Source of the DNA: Lachnospiraceae bacterium
GTDB lineage: Bacteria > Bacillota > Clostridia > Lachnospirales > Lachnospiraceae
DNA: 64,000 nucleotides
NCBI GenBank assembly: GCA_017469275.1
Contig: JAFUGT010000009.1
Location: 32,095 to 96,094 of the forward strand
Direction: 5' to 3'
Notes under the pieces: generated by a model
What the model saw: the letters and a program-made list of their open reading frames with translations, nothing else
The model's database searches: none
What the model was told of the DNA's origin: nothing
Part shown: positions 36,060-46,042 of the stretch, in pieces
How the letters are laid out: every line of letters starts with the position of its first letter
Position numbering within the stretch: position 1 is the stretch's first letter
Program-made: the position numbers and the translations under genes

Positions 36060-36917
36060 TTGGCATCCATGAGAGATATAAAACGGCGTAAAGAAAGTGT
36101 TGCCAGCACCGGACAGATTACAAAAGCTATGAAACTGGTGTCTACGGTAAAACTTCAGAAAGCCAAAGCCAGGGCAGAGAGTAATAAGCCGTATTTCACA
36201 TTATTATACGATACAATGTGCTCCATATTGGCAAGGACGGGTACGGTGAATCACCGTTACTTAAAGGAGAGTGAATCAGAGAGAAAAGCAGTGATTGCTC
36301 TTACCTCTAACAGGGGACTTGCAGGAGGTTACAATAACAATATCGTTAAAGAGATTGCGGCAGCATTTACGCCGGAAACAACTGATATATATGCAGTCGG
36401 TAAGAAAGGTCTTGAGGGACTTGCAAGAAAGGGCTTTAACATAGCCTATGATTATTCTGAGGTTATGAATGAGCCGTTATATGCCGATGCGATTGCAATT
36501 GGCAAGAACGTACTATCGTCATATGAGCAGGGAAATGTGGGTGAGATTTATCTTGCATATACCTACTTCAAGAACACGGTGGTACATGAGACCAGACTTG
36601 TTAAGCTTTTGCCGATTGATGTGGATGAAATCATGCAGGATGCGGAGATTGACCGTCTGACTCTTATGAATTACGAGCCGGAGGAAGAGGAAGCTCTTGA
36701 TATGATTATTCCAAAGTATATTAATAATATAATTTACGGTGCATTTATTGAGGCGGTAGCCAGTGAAAATGGTGCACGTATGCAGGCTATGGATTCTGCT
36801 ACAAAGAATGCGGATGAAATGATTGCAGATTTGACCTTAAAATATAATCGTGCCCGTCAGGGTTCTATAACACAGGAACTTACAGAGATTATTGCGGGTG
36901 CGGAGGCGATTTCTTAA
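36060..36917 (+). CDS. atpG: F-type ATP synthase subunit gamma
   Basis: 285 residues, central rotor shaft. Starts with TTG at 36060: AGAGGTG lies upstream, and the resulting MASMRDIKRR beginning is the family's usual N-terminus. The C-terminal MQAMDSATKNADEMI motif is present. Confidence 0.94.
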   Translation: MASMRDIKRRKESVASTGQITKAMKLVSTVKLQKAKARAESNKPYFTLLYDTMCSILARTGTVNHRYLKESESERKAVIALTSNRGLAGGYNNNIVKEIAAAFTPETTDIYAVGKKGLEGLARKGFNIAYDYSEVMNEPLYADAIAIGKNVLSSYEQGNVGEIYLAYTYFKNTVVHETRLVKLLPIDVDEIMQDAEIDRLTLMNYEPEEEEALDMIIPKYINNIIYGAFIEAVASENGARMQAMDSATKNADEMIADLTLKYNRARQGSITQELTEIIAGAEAIS

Positions 36918-36942
36918 TTGTTTTTTGATATTGCACGCTCCC

Positions 36943-37116
36943 GTTATATATATCTTTTTAAGTCGGGTCGCTTTCGCTTAGTTGCAAGCGCAGCGGTACT
37001 AAGCTCGTTAAACTCGCTAAGTACCGGCAGTTGCATGCCTGAGACCTTGCCGAACGAAGTGAGGCTAGTTCGAAGGTACACAGAGGGAATGCCCTTTTAA
37101 AAAGATATATAATAAC
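36943..37116 (+). repeat. 174-base element with terminal inverted repeats between atpG and atpD
   Basis: The ends are inverted repeats of 19 and 20 bases (36943-36961 and 37097-37116) that match except for one extra base. The interior is GC-rich and holds a near-perfect palindrome around 36994-37026 (CGGTACT.AGC..GTT). No gene fits. It looks like a MITE-like or structured RNA element inserted in the operon. Confidence 0.7.
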
Positions 37117-37179
37117 TCGCGCTAGTAATTAAAATAAATAATTAAGAAATTGCTCTTAAAAGGAAAGATATCAAATTAA

Positions 37180-38583
<1,404 letters not shown>

Positions 38584-38599
38584 GCAGAGGAGAGATTCT

Positions 38600-38995
38600 A
38601 TGGCAGATACTATGAAATTAAAGATTGTCGCTCCTGAGCGTATATTCTACGAAGGTGATGTAACCTTTGTGGAATTTACAACAACTGAGGGTGACATGGG
38701 TGTCTATCCAAAGCACATTCCTCTTACAGCGATAGTTGCACCCGGTATTCTTCGTATTCATGAAGAAGATACGGTTAAGGAAGCTACATTGATGTCCGGA
38801 TTCATACAGGTTCTGCAGGATGAGGTTACAATACTAGCTGAGAGCTGCGAGTGGCCGGATGAGATTGATGCTAATCGTGCAAAGGAGGCTGAGGTTCGCG
38901 CAAGACGACGAATCGAGGAAGGCTCCGGAATTGACATGAATCGTGCCGAGCTTGCGCTTAAGCGTGCGCTGGTACGTCTGAGCCTGAAAGGGTAA
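38600..38995 (+). CDS. atpC: F-type ATP synthase subunit epsilon
   Basis: 131 residues. N-terminal beta barrel (APERIFYEGDVTFVEF, GDMGVYPKHIPL) and C-terminal helical hairpin that regulates hydrolysis. Last gene of the operon, 16 bases after atpD and before a strong terminator. Confidence 0.95.
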   Translation: MADTMKLKIVAPERIFYEGDVTFVEFTTTEGDMGVYPKHIPLTAIVAPGILRIHEEDTVKEATLMSGFIQVLQDEVTILAESCEWPDEIDANRAKEAEVRARRRIEEGSGIDMNRAELALKRALVRLSLKG

Positions 38996-39021
38996 CCACG
39001 GAAATATATTGATAAACAGTT

Positions 39022-39048
39022 AAGGGATATCTTCGGATATCCCTTTCG
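39022..39048 (+). terminator. Terminator of the ATP synthase operon
   Basis: Perfect 10-base-pair stem AAGGGATATC/GATATCCCTT closed by a stable TTCG tetraloop, followed by a short T run. Confidence 0.85.
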
Positions 39049-39250
39049 TACTTTTTGATTGGTACAGATTGGTCTGCTTTTCTTGACTGCTACATCTCCT
39101 GATCTGACACTGTATTATCCATAACACTCCTTTCTCCGAAAATACGGGCAAACATTTGAAAAATGATAACGACACAATATTAAATCCATTGAAAAATGAC
39201 AAAACATAATATAAAATCAGGTTGAATAAATAAAATGAGGGAGAATTGTT

Positions 39251-39994
39251 ATGAAGTGTATAAGTTGTGGCGGAGAATGCAGACTTACTGATGAAGTATG
39301 CCCCTATTGTGGCAGGCAGCTTGTGGAAACTTCCGGTTATCGTTCCGATATAAAAAAGTACAAAGGGAAAAATGAGAAGACACAGAAGATATTGGATAAA
39401 GTCGCTTCGGAAAATGTTCCGATGATTATAAGTGTGCTTGTTATGGTTCTTCTTTTGACAGGTATTGGAGTGATGATATATATTAATGATAATGCATATA
39501 CTTTTCGCGAAGAATTCATGAGAAAAAAAGCTGAGAAAAACTATGAGGGGTCTTTGGCAGAAATACAAAAATATCTGGATGCAGGAGATTACACCGGCTT
39601 TGCTGCATATATAGAATATAATAACATTTATGTACATAAAGGTCCCTTTGAAGATTTGAAATTATTAGGGCGATTTGCGGAAAAGTATGTTGAACTCGTT
39701 AACTGTGTTGAGAAGGCAGTTGTGTTCGGTGATAATGCCGAAAGGTATAACCCGGAGGAAAGTGTGTCTGATTGTCGGTGGGCAATATGTTTCTTTTATC
39801 AGGAGTATGATTATTATAGCTCAGAAATCGAAGAAGATTCCTATAAGGAATATATTTATGATATGAAGAAAAAAGCAGATAAAATCCTGGAGATTTATCT
39901 CGGAATGGATGGAGATGAAATCACATCTTTTCTTCAGAGTTCAGAGAACGAACAGGAGGTTTATCTGGAGGAGGTATTGATGCCGAATGAATAA
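39251..39994 (+). CDS. Zinc-ribbon membrane protein A
   Basis: 247 residues, family not recognised. Zinc ribbon at residues 3-20 (CISC and CPYC), basic linker, one membrane helix near 57-77, then an extracytoplasmic helical region with Tyr/Glu-rich sequence. The end (GDEITSFLQSSENEQEVYLEEVL) is clearly related to the end of the protein at 40763-41524. A candidate promoter TTGAAA-17-TAAAAT lies at 39189-39217. First gene of a five-gene operon; overlaps the next gene by 8 bases. Confidence 0.75.
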   Translation: MKCISCGGECRLTDEVCPYCGRQLVETSGYRSDIKKYKGKNEKTQKILDKVASENVPMIISVLVMVLLLTGIGVMIYINDNAYTFREEFMRKKAEKNYEGSLAEIQKYLDAGDYTGFAAYIEYNNIYVHKGPFEDLKLLGRFAEKYVELVNCVEKAVVFGDNAERYNPEESVSDCRWAICFFYQEYDYYSSEIEEDSYKEYIYDMKKKADKILEIYLGMDGDEITSFLQSSENEQEVYLEEVLMPNE

Positions 39995-40403
39995 ACGAAC
40001 AATCTTTTCTATTTCAATTATCGTTAATATAATTCTTTGTATGTTTTTCTTATTTTTGTTGATGGATAGTTATAAAGCCATTTATTATGATTATTTGACA
40101 AGAGATACTATTGAACAGAATGCACTGAAAAATAACATAGAACAGGAATGTTATGGAATAACGGCTTATCGTTCCCGTTCAATCCGCATAGGAGCCGAAA
40201 TTCCTAAAGAGGTTCAAGATTATTATGTAATTGGTGAATATGCAGATCTTCTCTTTTTGAAAGAAATACACAAAAGAACCCAAAACAATGATACTGCAAA
40301 TGATTTTGAAAGCAGGCTTCATGAAATAAGAAATGAAATGCCGGAATACAAATCCATTTTCGACAGTATTGATAAAAGTGTTAAAAAATCCGTAAAGGAG
40401 TAA
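39987..40403 (+). CDS. Single-helix membrane protein B
   Basis: 138 residues. Membrane helix at residues 6-27, then an extracytoplasmic helical domain (ALKNNIEQECYGITAYRS, then IGEYADLLFLKEIHKR). Related to the product of 41514-41951, which shares AFxxEI..xxYGxIT and IGEYA. No zinc ribbon. Starts inside the end of the previous gene. Confidence 0.7.
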   Translation: MNKRTIFSISIIVNIILCMFFLFLLMDSYKAIYYDYLTRDTIEQNALKNNIEQECYGITAYRSRSIRIGAEIPKEVQDYYVIGEYADLLFLKEIHKRTQNNDTANDFESRLHEIRNEMPEYKSIFDSIDKSVKKSVKE

Positions 40404-40409
40404 ATAGCC

Positions 40410-40766
40410 ATGAAAAAGATGGTCATCTGTGAAAGCTGTGGAGCAGAGTTTGAGCGATCCCTGATACGTTGTCCTTATTGTAAGACCGCGTATCTTCCGG
40501 CAGAGGAAGAGGAATATATGGGGAAACTGGAAGGAATACATAAGGAACTTAAAGATGTACCAAAGAATACGGAAAAGAAGCTTGACAAAAAAATCTTTGG
40601 CTTTACAGGCGTTATTGTTTCATTGATCATAACAATTGTTCTGCTTACAGCAGGTGCTTTTTTTCTGTCGGGTATCGCGAAGAAATTCAAAGACAGGCAG
40701 GAAAAGAAAGAATTTTTACAGAACCAAGGGGTAGTTAGCGAACAACAAGAGGAGAATGAGAAATGA
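40410..40766 (+). CDS. Short zinc-ribbon membrane protein C
   Basis: 118 residues. Zinc ribbon CESC..CPYC at residues 8-27, helix at about 65-88, then a charged tail. It has the N-terminal plan of proteins A and A' but lacks their long outer domain. The stop overlaps the next start by four bases (ATGA). Confidence 0.7.
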   Translation: MKKMVICESCGAEFERSLIRCPYCKTAYLPAEEEEYMGKLEGIHKELKDVPKNTEKKLDKKIFGFTGVIVSLIITIVLLTAGAFFLSGIAKKFKDRQEKKEFLQNQGVVSEQQEENEK

Positions 40767-41524
40767 TCTGTAAGAAGTGTCATAAAGAGATTGGTATCGA
40801 TGATCTGAAATGTCCGTTTTGCGGAGCGAATAATTCATTTGCGATGAAGCATCAACAGAATATGAAAAGCTTTGATAAAAGGTATAAGCGGACACAAAAA
40901 GATGTTCTGAAAACCGCCGGACATATATCGGGACTTGGTAAAAAAGCAGCAATACTTGCAACACTTCTGATCGGAATGATGGTCATGATTATTATTACTT
41001 CATTAAGCTATGCTGAATTGGATTTGGATGATTATTCCGAAGGAAAAACAGATGCGGTTCGAAATGCAGCGGAATATACTAAGAAGATGGACAAATATCT
41101 TGAAGAAGGTGAGTATATAGAATTCGCGATCTTTATATGTGAGCACTATACAAGTGACAGTAGAATGGAAGAGTATAAGAGGTTTCGATGTGTTCAGTAT
41201 CTTGCTAAGGAATATCTTGATTGTATTCAGTCAATGGAGAGGATTACTCTTCGTACCGGGGATGAGGACTATCACTTTGATATGGATGGAGAAATCCACA
41301 CCTTTTGCTCGCATCTGGAGGGATTCTATGAGATGTATGAAAATATGACGGAGCAGGAGAGGAACGAGAAATATATGGCATATCTTAATGATATGGAAAA
41401 GGAATTAAGAACTGCGACAAATGTATATTTTCACATAGGTGATGATGAAATTGATTCCTTTTTGAATCTTTCCGAGGCTCAAAAGGGCGTGAAACTGGAG
41501 GAGGTTCTGAAAGATGAAGAGTAA
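40763..41524 (+). CDS. Zinc-ribbon membrane protein A' (paralogue of A)
   Basis: 253 residues. Zinc ribbon CKKC..CPFC at residues 3-20, membrane helix near 62-84, extracytoplasmic helical domain ending in GDDEIDSFLNLSEAQKGVKL and LEEVL. Same architecture and length as 39251-39994. Overlaps the next gene by 11 bases. Confidence 0.75.
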   Translation: MICKKCHKEIGIDDLKCPFCGANNSFAMKHQQNMKSFDKRYKRTQKDVLKTAGHISGLGKKAAILATLLIGMMVMIIITSLSYAELDLDDYSEGKTDAVRNAAEYTKKMDKYLEEGEYIEFAIFICEHYTSDSRMEEYKRFRCVQYLAKEYLDCIQSMERITLRTGDEDYHFDMDGEIHTFCSHLEGFYEMYENMTEQERNEKYMAYLNDMEKELRTATNVYFHIGDDEIDSFLNLSEAQKGVKLEEVLKDEE

Positions 41525-41951
41525 CAAGTGGGACGTTATATTGAATATTTTTCTTTTTATCGCAAGTGTGTGTTTTGTTCTTTGCTTTTGTTGGATGATA
41601 TATTCTATTAAGAACAGGGAGAAGAAGGAAGATCCTGCTAAGCAATACAGAAATGCTTTTGAACGTGAGATAAAACATAAGGCGTATGGTGAAATTACAG
41701 ATGATTACCTGTTGAAAAAAAGGAGTTATTCTGAACCACCGGTTGGGTGCGAAGACATTTACAGAATAGGAGAATACGCACATGTTTCCTTTATGTTAAA
41801 GGTTTATGAAGCAGAGAAAAATGAGGACAAAATAAGGCGTAACGGAGCAAGAAAAGAAGCCTTAGAAAATGAGCTTTCAGTGTATGAAAAATATGGTGAT
41901 GAGATAGATGTAATACTTGAAGAGGCAGTGTCAGGGATCAATAAGGATTGA
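41514..41951 (+). CDS. Single-helix membrane protein B' (paralogue of B)
   Basis: 145 residues. Helix at residues 8-29, then an extracytoplasmic region with YGEITDDYL and DIYRIGEYAHVSFMLKVYE that mirrors protein B. Last gene of the operon, 178 bases before the next gene. Confidence 0.7.
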   Translation: MKSNKWDVILNIFLFIASVCFVLCFCWMIYSIKNREKKEDPAKQYRNAFEREIKHKAYGEITDDYLLKKRSYSEPPVGCEDIYRIGEYAHVSFMLKVYEAEKNEDKIRRNGARKEALENELSVYEKYGDEIDVILEEAVSGINKD

Positions 41952-42129
41952 AAAGACAATAACGTGAACATTATATAAATGCCGGCGTATTATAATGCGT
42001 AAAAACCGCAATATTTCTTTGTGTTTATGCTGAAACTGTGGTATTATAATAACAACTATAATCGACGTGAAGACTAATCGCATATGGGTAGGGGTTTTAA
42101 TATTTATATTCTAAAGTGGGGTAAAGAAT

Positions 42130-42728
42130 ATGAGTTTTTGGCGCGAGAATATGTTTTTCATGAATTTCAAAAACCACATTGTAAAGTGGTATCGAACAGT
42201 ACTTTTGCCGGTGTTCCATATTGACAATAGCGGGAAACGACAGAAGTTCCGTACAGAGGGAAATGAGAGTTATTCGGAGAATCCGAGTGAAGCACTTGAA
42301 ACCGTCAATTGGAACAAGGCGGAGATAGTAACTCCGGGTAGTCCCAGACCGTCATCAAAGTCATCACAAAGTATTAATGGTAACCATGGAGAAAGTGATG
42401 CAGAAGCGATTCTTTCAAGGATTAATCAGGATAGAGAAAACAAACACATGAATGATATAGAACAGGCAAGGAAAAAGGCTGAGGAAGAAGCCAGACTTGC
42501 AGCTATTATGAATGCCAATAAGGTTGATGTGGATTCATTTATTGCTCAAGGGAAAATGCCGCTAAGCAGGCTCAGGAAAAAGCTTCAGCAGATGATAAAG
42601 CAGCCGAAGAGATGCGCAGGGCTCAAGAGATAATTGAAAGACTTAACCGGGAGGCGGCAGAAGACGAGGCTAAGAAGCAGGCCGAACTTGATGCTGCAAA
42701 GGCAGCAGCGGCTGAAAAATTTGGATAA
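42130..42728 (+). pseudogene. Frameshifted Ala/Lys/Glu coiled-coil protein
   Basis: The first frame (167 codons to 42633) starts with SFWRENMFFMNFKNHI, runs through a Ser-rich linker and enters a coiled coil (ARKKAEEEARLAAI). Near 42550 the coiled-coil sequence jumps to the -1 frame (ENAAKQAQEKASADDKAAEE onward to AAAAEKFG) and stops at 42726. One lost base in the GGGAAAA stretch explains it. The tail of the first frame (KMPLSRLRKKLQQM) is unlike a natural continuation. Function unknown; there is no signal peptide. Confidence 0.65.
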
Positions 42729-42730
42729 TA

Positions 42731-42761
42731 AAAAAGCGAAGGGGATAAACCTTCGCTTTTT
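42731..42761 (+). terminator. Rho-independent terminator
   Basis: Perfect 12-base-pair stem AAAAAGCGAAGG/CCTTCGCTTTTT, 7-base loop, two bases after the stop of the -1 frame. This position supports the longer -1 frame as the true gene end. Confidence 0.9.
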
Positions 42762-42875
42762 CAATGAGGGGGGAGAATTCGGGTACACATCAGCATACCC
42801 GTATGAAAAGTTCTTACGCCTATTACTATAATGTGAAAATGTGAAAAAAAAGTGAACAAATGGTGAAAACTTTTG

Positions 42876-42904
42876 TTGATCTTATAACATGTAAATTTTA
42901 TATA
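42876..42904 (+). promoter_or_regulatory. Promoter of sppA
   Basis: TTGATC (42876-42881), 17-base spacer, TATATA (42899-42904), about 84 bases before the sppA start. Confidence 0.55.
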
Positions 42905-42987
42905 TAATCTTTTATTTTTAGTATTTTTGTGTATAATTATTCTTATAACTTTATTACCTAAATATTACTATTAAAAAGGAGATTGTT

Positions 42988-44025
42988 ATGAAACAAAAGC
43001 AGACGATTGGACTGGTCGTAGCCGCCGTGATATTTGTAGTGGTGGGAGTGATCAGTGTACTTACCAATGCATTGTCTTCCAAACTCAAATCCAAAGAAGA
43101 TAATGCAACAAAGAGTTTGGACAACATTATGGATCAGTTATATGGCAGTGATAATCTTGCACTCGCCGATATGCCGACTACAGGTGATTATATTGCGGTA
43201 GTACCGATTGAGGGTACTATTCAGGCATCAGGTAATTCCGGTGGGTTGCAGGCTGTTAACGCCGGTGGATATAATCATGATCTGCTTATGAAGTATGTAG
43301 ATAAATTAATCAAAGCAGATAATAACAAGGGAATAATACTGCGTCTTGATACTCCGGGTGGATCGGTATATGAAGCTGATGAGTTATATTTGAAATTGAT
43401 GGAATACAAAGAAAAGACAGGACGCCCGATATGGGCTTATATGGAAGCTACCTGCTGCTCCGGTGGTGTTTATCTTGCCTCATCAGCAGATGAGCAATAT
43501 GCCAACAGGAATACGACAACAGGCTCCATAGGAGTTATCATTTCAAGCTATGATCTTTCGGGACTTTATGAGAAGTTAGGCGTCAAAGAGGCTAATATAG
43601 TTTCGGCAAAGAATAAGGACATGGGTTCCATGGGTAAACCTATGACGGCTGAACAAAAGGAGATATATCAGTCTGTTGTGGATGAGGCATATGAACAGTT
43701 TGTGGACATAGTAGCAAAAGGAAGAAATATGTCGGTAGAAGATGTGAAGACACTGGCAGACGGACGTATATACACTGCAACTCAGGCGGTGGATAATGGT
43801 CTTATTGACGGTATCAAAACTCAGGATGAATTTGACGATTATGTGAAAGACAAAAGTGGCGTGAGTAAATTCTATGAGCCAAGCAGCAGCGCCGGCTATC
43901 TTTCACAGATTTTCGGTTCGGTATCAAATGTCAAACCAAAGTCAGAATCAGAGGTGCTTGTTGATTTGATAGATAAGATAGGAAGCGGGGTGCCGATGTA
44001 TTATGGATATCCATATGGAAAATAG
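42988..44025 (+). CDS. sppA: Signal peptide peptidase SppA (S49 family)
   Basis: 345 residues. N-terminal membrane anchor (residues 7-27), then the S49 protease domain. The catalytic Ser158 lies in CCSGGVY and the catalytic Lys210 in SAKNKDMG; RLDTPGGSVYEADEL and TGSIGVII are family motifs. Degrades cleaved signal peptides in the membrane. Overlaps the RDD gene by 23 bases. Confidence 0.93.
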   Translation: MKQKQTIGLVVAAVIFVVVGVISVLTNALSSKLKSKEDNATKSLDNIMDQLYGSDNLALADMPTTGDYIAVVPIEGTIQASGNSGGLQAVNAGGYNHDLLMKYVDKLIKADNNKGIILRLDTPGGSVYEADELYLKLMEYKEKTGRPIWAYMEATCCSGGVYLASSADEQYANRNTTTGSIGVIISSYDLSGLYEKLGVKEANIVSAKNKDMGSMGKPMTAEQKEIYQSVVDEAYEQFVDIVAKGRNMSVEDVKTLADGRIYTATQAVDNGLIDGIKTQDEFDDYVKDKSGVSKFYEPSSSAGYLSQIFGSVSNVKPKSESEVLVDLIDKIGSGVPMYYGYPYGK

Positions 44026-44680
44026 AGCATATGCAGGCTTCTTCGTCAGGATGATTGCCTATCTTGTCGATAGCCTGATAGCATTTATAATAGCCGGACT
44101 TATAAAGCTTCCCTTTGGAATTGCAGCCGGTGTGGGACTTAACTCTCTTAAAGCTAATTTTATTTTTGAACACTCATTTATCGATGTGCTCGGTTATGTG
44201 GCAGTGGTGGCGTACTTCATTCTTATGACATACTTTACACATACTACGTTAGGTAAAATGCTGTTCCGGCTTGAAGTGGTCACAGAAGACGGAGAATGGT
44301 CATTTGTCAATATATTATACAGAGAAACGGTCGGAAGGTTTCTCTCAGATATAATGTGCATAGGTTATCTTGCTGTTATCATTTCAAATAAGAGGCAGGG
44401 TTTTCATGATATGCTATGCGATACCTATGTTGTCTACAAGGATATGGTAAGCACCATTACACCTGCATTGGCAGCCACAGGTGGTGGGGCGGTTTCTGGA
44501 GCGGAGGCTTGTACGGCTGATACCATACCGGTGCAATCGGGTGGCGAATCAGATATGAGTGAGTCTGAAAAAATTGAGAAGCAGACAGAGGTGTCGGAAA
44601 TGCCGGAAAATGATTCTTTTAAAGGTACACCAATTGTCTCTGCCTTTATCATGCCCGGTGAGGAAGATGACAAACAGTAA
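44003..44680 (+). CDS. RDD family membrane protein
   Basis: 225 residues. Three membrane helices in the first 140 residues (AGFFVRMIAYLVDSLIAFII with the R-D-D pattern, then VAYFILMTYF) and an acidic, poorly ordered C-terminal 80 residues. An in-frame ATG at 44015 is an alternative start. Translationally coupled to sppA. The role of RDD proteins is mostly unknown; some act in ion transport. Confidence 0.82.
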   Translation: MDIHMENRAYAGFFVRMIAYLVDSLIAFIIAGLIKLPFGIAAGVGLNSLKANFIFEHSFIDVLGYVAVVAYFILMTYFTHTTLGKMLFRLEVVTEDGEWSFVNILYRETVGRFLSDIMCIGYLAVIISNKRQGFHDMLCDTYVVYKDMVSTITPALAATGGGAVSGAEACTADTIPVQSGGESDMSESEKIEKQTEVSEMPENDSFKGTPIVSAFIMPGEEDDKQ

Positions 44681-44701
44681 GTAAAATTGTATAAAAATAA
44701 T

Positions 44702-44750
44702 AAATGCCGTCAATCCTAGAGATAAAATCAAAGGATTGGGGGCATTTTTT
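44702..44750 (+). terminator. Terminator directly abutting the next start codon
   Basis: AAATGCC/GGCATTT and CAATCC/GGATTG form a stem interrupted by two bases, followed by a T run that ends at 44750, one base before the ATG at 44751. The right arm contains the G-run that would act as ribosome site for the next gene. Confidence 0.75.
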
Positions 44751-45500
44751 ATGTCGGGAAAAATTAAGGTCAGCTTCATGATTGTTATTTGGAGCATTGT
44801 TGCTATTCAGATGTACGTAAATTACAGACAGTATGAGAACAAGGCTGTTACTGCCTTTTCTGTCGTGGATGACAGTGTTTCTAAGGAGACGATAAAGGGA
44901 TATGGGTACTTTGAGACAATGAAACTTGGGGATGTGAGCAGAAAAAGAATGCTTGAAAATCTGGCCGGGGAACTGGGGATAACGGATGGATATACATTTA
45001 GCTCCGGTGCAGGAGACGGATATACCAAAATGATACTTACCAAGAAGGGCAAACATGCCACTACTACTTTGCAGATAGTAAGTCTTATGGATGGAGATGA
45101 TGAAAATGCTGTTCCGGAGCAATATATAGCCATTGAGATTGAAACGGCAGAGAGTACGAAGAAGGCAATCGATTTATATCACAAGGTTCAGAAAGCGTAT
45201 GATGAAATGGGGGTCAATGGGCAGGTGACAATCGAGATAGAAGCTGAGAAGAGAGGGAATTATGTGTCTACAAAGGGTAGGGGAATATATGAAGACATAT
45301 TCCGTCAGGTGAGTGCAAAAAAAGTAGACGAAGTAATGGAAAACGGAATATGCACTGTGTACGGATATACCAAAAAAGAAGATGAACATTTGGTGTTAAA
45401 AGGAGAAAAGGTTAATTTGCAAGTAGTGTTAAGCTATGATGAAAGTAAGGATAAGACCTATATTAAAATAGGAATGCCGATAGTTAATTCTTCATATTAA
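44751..45500 (+). CDS. YwmB-like (TATA-box-binding-like fold) protein
   Basis: 249 residues with an N-terminal membrane segment (about residues 8-24), exported. Pattern (MLENLAGELGI, YTKMILTKKGKHATTTLQI, QYIAIEIET) suits the YwmB family of Firmicutes, whose function is unknown; the call is moderate. The start codon follows a terminator hairpin, so expression likely depends on read-through or on hairpin opening. A later ATG at 44778 is possible. Confidence 0.65.
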   Translation: MSGKIKVSFMIVIWSIVAIQMYVNYRQYENKAVTAFSVVDDSVSKETIKGYGYFETMKLGDVSRKRMLENLAGELGITDGYTFSSGAGDGYTKMILTKKGKHATTTLQIVSLMDGDDENAVPEQYIAIEIETAESTKKAIDLYHKVQKAYDEMGVNGQVTIEIEAEKRGNYVSTKGRGIYEDIFRQVSAKKVDEVMENGICTVYGYTKKEDEHLVLKGEKVNLQVVLSYDESKDKTYIKIGMPIVNSSY

Positions 45501-45550
45501 TTAAAATATTTAAAAAAATTTTGGCAATCTGCCATGGCTTGTCACGAGTC

Positions 45551-45567
45551 GATGCTATCATAGCATC
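45551..45567. promoter_or_regulatory. Palindrome upstream of 45635 gene
   Basis: GATGCTAT C ATAGCATC, a perfect 8+8 inverted repeat around one base. A second short hairpin TGGCA/TGCCA lies near 45522. Could be a repressor site. Confidence 0.5.
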
Positions 45568-45634
45568 ATCGAAGGAAAATGCTGACCAATAGAGCAGCAG
45601 AGTGGTGATATGAATAAAAGGATGGTGGATTGAT

Positions 45635-45892
45635 ATGGAAGAAAGAATTTATGAAGAATGGTATGTTGGCAGTAATAGGGATAATGTCATTCCTTTTCCG
45701 GGAACTTGCTTTGGGAATGGTGAAGTAACAATAAGTGGTGCAGAACAGCGCTGCAAAATAGAGAGACATTTCAGAAGAAAGATTAGGATAAAACTCCTGT
45801 CCTTACTTAGAAGCGGAATTGAATTCGCAGGCTTTTTGACGGCATTTGCTTATATTATGTATCAGGTGTTTAATTGGCTTATGTATGTGTAG
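45635..45892 (+). CDS. Small protein with C-terminal membrane helix, unknown
   Basis: 85 residues. A soluble start (VGSNRDNVIPFPG), a basic stretch (RCKIERHFRRKIRIK) and a C-terminal hydrophobic helix (about 61-83). Family not recognised. GGATGGTGG lies upstream. Confidence 0.6.
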   Translation: MEERIYEEWYVGSNRDNVIPFPGTCFGNGEVTISGAEQRCKIERHFRRKIRIKLLSLLRSGIEFAGFLTAFAYIMYQVFNWLMYV

Positions 45893-46042
45893 AGACGGAA
45901 GTGACCGTTGGAGAGGCTAATATTCTTTTATTCCGGTATATGTGTTTGTAATCTGTTTTTTGGACTTCCATGACATATCTTTGAAAAACTGCGCATATAA
46001 TGATGGATAGATAGAGATTATTCATTATTATTAGGAGGCAGT

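Noticed and set aside
39020-39637. 205-codon open frame on the minus strand.
   Set aside because: It lies across the atpC terminator and antisense to the zinc-ribbon gene 39251-39994, has no ribosome site and reads as low-complexity Cys/His/Ile-rich sequence.
42545-42560. Programmed -1 frameshift site at GGGAAAA.
   Set aside because: The zero-frame codons are CAA GGG AAA, which do not form an X-XXY-YYZ slippery heptamer; a base loss is simpler.
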